Shown: positions 62,118 to 64,000 of the stretch, in pieces | Position numbering within the stretch: the first letter of the stretch is position 1 | Layout: every line of letters starts with the position of its first letter | DNA from: Bacteroides sp. | GTDB lineage: Bacteria; Bacteroidota; Bacteroidia; Bacteroidales; Muribaculaceae | Assembly: GCA_014802045.1 (NCBI GenBank) | Contig: JAAVDA010000014.1 | Location: forward strand, 1 to 64,000 | Direction: 5' to 3' | Length of the DNA stretch: 64,000 bases | Position numbers and translations under genes: made by a program | Notes under the pieces: generated by a model | Databases searched by the model: none | Told to the model about the DNA's origin: nothing | What the model saw: only the letters and a program-made list of their open reading frames with translations

Positions 62118-63587
62118 TTACGCCTCTCCTCCACGCCATTTTTCAAGGGTGAACAGAAATTCGAGTCCGCCTCCCGAGCGGTTGTGGACGGAAATGGTGC
62201 CTCCGAGAGCTTCGATAGTGTTTTTGACGATAGGGAGTCCGAGGCCGGTGCCTCCGGTCTTGCGCGCGCGTCCGGCGTCGATTCTATAGAAACGCTCGAA
62301 TAGGTGGGGGAGGTGTTGGGGTTCGACTCCGGTGCCGTTGTCGTAGAAGCTGAAAGTGTAGTATTTCTCTGACTCTACCACGAGTTTCAGCCCCATCTCG
62401 GTGCCGTGTGAATGGAGAGCGGCATTTTTTATGAGATTTGACACCATACCGCTCAGCAGGTGGGAGTTGCCTTTCACGGTGCAGTCGAGGGGGAGATTGT
62501 AGTGGAAGGTCATATTGCCGGCGAGTCCGGAAATGGTGAGATCATTTTCGATGGTGAAAACGAGGTCGTGGAAATCTACTTGGGTGACAGGCACATTGCC
62601 GGCTCCATCTTCGAGTCGGGTCATTGTGGACACATCGTTGAGAAGCAGGCATAGGCGCTCCACATTCTCCCATGTGCGTTTCATGAACCGCTCGCGGGTG
62701 GCGGCATCCATGTCGGGGTTGGAGATGATGGTGTCGAGGTAGCCTCTGATTACTCCAACGGGGGTTTTGAGCTCATGATTGATATTGTTGGTGAGGTCGC
62801 GCTTGAGGCGTGCTTTCTCTTCCACTGCATGGAGCGCTATGCGATGTTCTTTCTCACTTCGCTTCACGGCCTCAGTGCGGTCGTGATAGAGCTTAACGAT
62901 TTGTCGCGACACATCGCCGAGCTCATCGTGGGGAAATTTGTCGGCATCGTAAAGTTTCTCTGAATTGCCTGCTCTGTTGGCAAAGTCGCGCAGCAGATTG
63001 ACGCTGCGTGTGAGTAATCGGGTGGAGAAAATACATCCTATGATTGCCGCTACCGTAATCACGGCGAGCATAATCCAGATGTCAGAGCCGATTGAGAGCG
63101 CTTCGCCTATCGAGAGGGTGTAGGGCATAGCGGTGTAGACAAAGATTTTACCGTCTTTGCTCAGCTCTGTGCGGACAAGATAGTTCATGTCGCCAATCTG
63201 CTCGCGGTAGGTGGCCGAACGCTTGATGGCGTTGAAGGCTTCTTCGGATGGACGGCTCACTTCGGTGAAGTCTTGCAACACCGGCAGCCCCGCATGATAC
63301 ATTAGCTGTCCATTCGAAGAGTAGACATTGACCGAGATGTCATCGTAGAGCGACCCTTCGTAGTATTCGTTGATGAAGTTTACGAACGGGCGGAGGTTGG
63401 TGCCTCTCTGATAGGCGTCAATGATTCGCTGGCAGATGAATTTGAGATCTCTTTCCAGCATGCTTTTACGGTAGTCAGACTCCCGGCGATACTGGAACAC
63501 GATCAGCACTCCGATGATGGCAAGCATCATGCCGAGCATCGGAATGAAGAGCCTCAGCCTATAGCTAAACCGTCTCTTTGAAGCCAT
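62118..63587 (-). CDS. Sensor histidine kinase
   Basis: A 489-residue membrane kinase. The first helix is at about 10-30, a periplasmic sensor domain at about 31-168, the second helix at about 170-192, then a HAMP segment ('SVNLLRDFANRAGNSEKL'). HisKA follows with the phospho-accepting His in 'NINHELKTPVGVIRGYL' and HATPase_c with N-box 'SNLIKNAALHS', 'FSFYDNGTGV' and 'GTGLGLPIVKN'. It phosphorylates the response regulator encoded just upstream, whose stop overlaps its start by 23 bases. The signal is unknown. PhoR/WalK-like; RprX-type is possible but not proven. Confidence 0.93.
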   Translation of the reverse strand: MASKRRFSYRLRLFIPMLGMMLAIIGVLIVFQYRRESDYRKSMLERDLKFICQRIIDAYQRGTNLRPFVNFINEYYEGSLYDDISVNVYSSNGQLMYHAGLPVLQDFTEVSRPSEEAFNAIKRSATYREQIGDMNYLVRTELSKDGKIFVYTAMPYTLSIGEALSIGSDIWIMLAVITVAAIIGCIFSTRLLTRSVNLLRDFANRAGNSEKLYDADKFPHDELGDVSRQIVKLYHDRTEAVKRSEKEHRIALHAVEEKARLKRDLTNNINHELKTPVGVIRGYLDTIISNPDMDAATRERFMKRTWENVERLCLLLNDVSTMTRLEDGAGNVPVTQVDFHDLVFTIENDLTISGLAGNMTFHYNLPLDCTVKGNSHLLSGMVSNLIKNAALHSHGTEMGLKLVVESEKYYTFSFYDNGTGVEPQHLPHLFERFYRIDAGRARKTGGTGLGLPIVKNTIEALGGTISVHNRSGGGLEFLFTLEKWRGGEA

Positions 63588-64000
63588 AGCCGAATCCGAG
63601 TCGGGTAACTATGTTATTGCCGTAGACCCCCACTTTTTTGCGGAGACGCGCGATATTGGTGTCGATGGTGCGGTTGGTCACAACCACGTCGCTTGACCAT
63701 ACCTGGCGGATGATTTCCTCGCGTGAATAGATGCGGTTGCGGTGCTGAAGAAGGAAAAGAAGAATGTCGAACTCGGTTTTGGTGAGATTGATTTCCTGAC
63801 CGTTGAGATAGCAGAGCTTTTCATTGCGGTCTATGCGGAGATTCTCGAAAGTGATGTCGGGCTCGTAGATGCCGGTGGTGGGTGTGAGGTTCCACTGGCG
63901 TGTGGCCTGGCTGCGGCGGAGCACGGCGCGCACTCTGGCAAGCACCTCGCTGATGACGAATGGTTTGGTGATATAGTCGTCGGCTCCGATATTGAGACCC
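63565..64000 (-). CDS. OmpR/PhoB-type response regulator, cut by the window edge
   Basis: The C-terminal 144 residues of a response regulator; its start lies beyond the window. The receiver end is visible ('GADDYITKPFVISEVLARV', with the conserved Lys-Pro), then a winged-helix Trans_reg_C domain ('LTKTEFDILLFLLQHRNRIYSREEIIRQVW', 'RTIDTNIARLRKKV' and 'TRLGFGYGF'). It binds DNA when phosphorylated by the downstream kinase. The two genes overlap by 23 bases and are co-transcribed. Confidence 0.93.
   Translation of the reverse strand, partial: GLNIGADDYITKPFVISEVLARVRAVLRRSQATRQWNLTPTTGIYEPDITFENLRIDRNEKLCYLNGQEINLTKTEFDILLFLLQHRNRIYSREEIIRQVWSSDVVVTNRTIDTNIARLRKKVGVYGNNIVTRLGFGYGFKETV

Overview
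The window is a chromosomal stretch from a gut-type member of the order Bacteroidales; the family Muribaculaceae is the best guess. The evidence is the gene content: an hmu haem operon, a Na+-pumping methylmalonyl-CoA decarboxylase operon for propionate formation, two GH92 mannosidases, a Rho factor with a long low-complexity N-terminal half, and a large SecA with a zinc-binding tail. Promoters also fit: many genes are preceded by the Bacteroidota -7 box TAnnTTTG (usually TAACTTTG), and Shine-Dalgarno sequences are scarce. The backbone is GC-rich. The block from about 33.9 to 46.9 kb is visibly AT-richer.

Layout. 0-9.7 kb (+): lipoprotein plus hmuYRSTUV, covering haem capture, outer-membrane import, a CobN-like chelatase and an ExbB/ExbD-like motor. 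9.7-10.8 kb (-): tcdA and a small conserved protein. 10.9-15.6 kb (-): mce-mmdA-mmdD-mmdC-mmdB, which epimerises and decarboxylates methylmalonyl-CoA while exporting Na+. 16.1-18.1 kb (+): dnaK with a perfect terminator. 18.1-21.7 kb (+): a defence-like cluster with a small protein plus zeta-type P-loop kinase, a retron (promoter, structured ncRNA bounded by a1/a2 inverted repeats, reverse transcriptase) and an unrecognised 371-residue protein. 21.7-24.3 kb: a PfkB sugar kinase, a histidine-rich COG0523 metallochaperone GTPase and an ABM-domain protein. 24.4-28.9 kb (+): two GH92 enzymes. 29.1-32.8 kb: NlpC/P60 peptidase, rubrerythrin and rho.

33.95-46.96 kb: a 13-kb integrative element inserted at the 3' end of guaA. 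A perfect 16-bp direct repeat marks its ends. It carries a tyrosine integrase, a serine recombinase, an XRE regulator and a replication-like wHTH protein at the guaA end. The cargo is a three-gene NADAR operon, two exported proteins behind a long structured leader, and several unknown proteins. A decayed LRR gene lies just outside its left end.

46.9-64 kb (all -): guaA; a CPA2 antiporter, MgtC-like protein and coiled-coil membrane protein in overlapping genes; secA; galE, an Lnb-type thiol-fold membrane protein and a phosphatase-fold protein; a U32-family protein; a candidate small RNA; and a histidine kinase with its response regulator cut by the window edge.

The most interesting parts are the retron and its neighbours, and the NADAR operon on the guaA element. 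All functions are inferred from sequence reading alone; no database search was possible.
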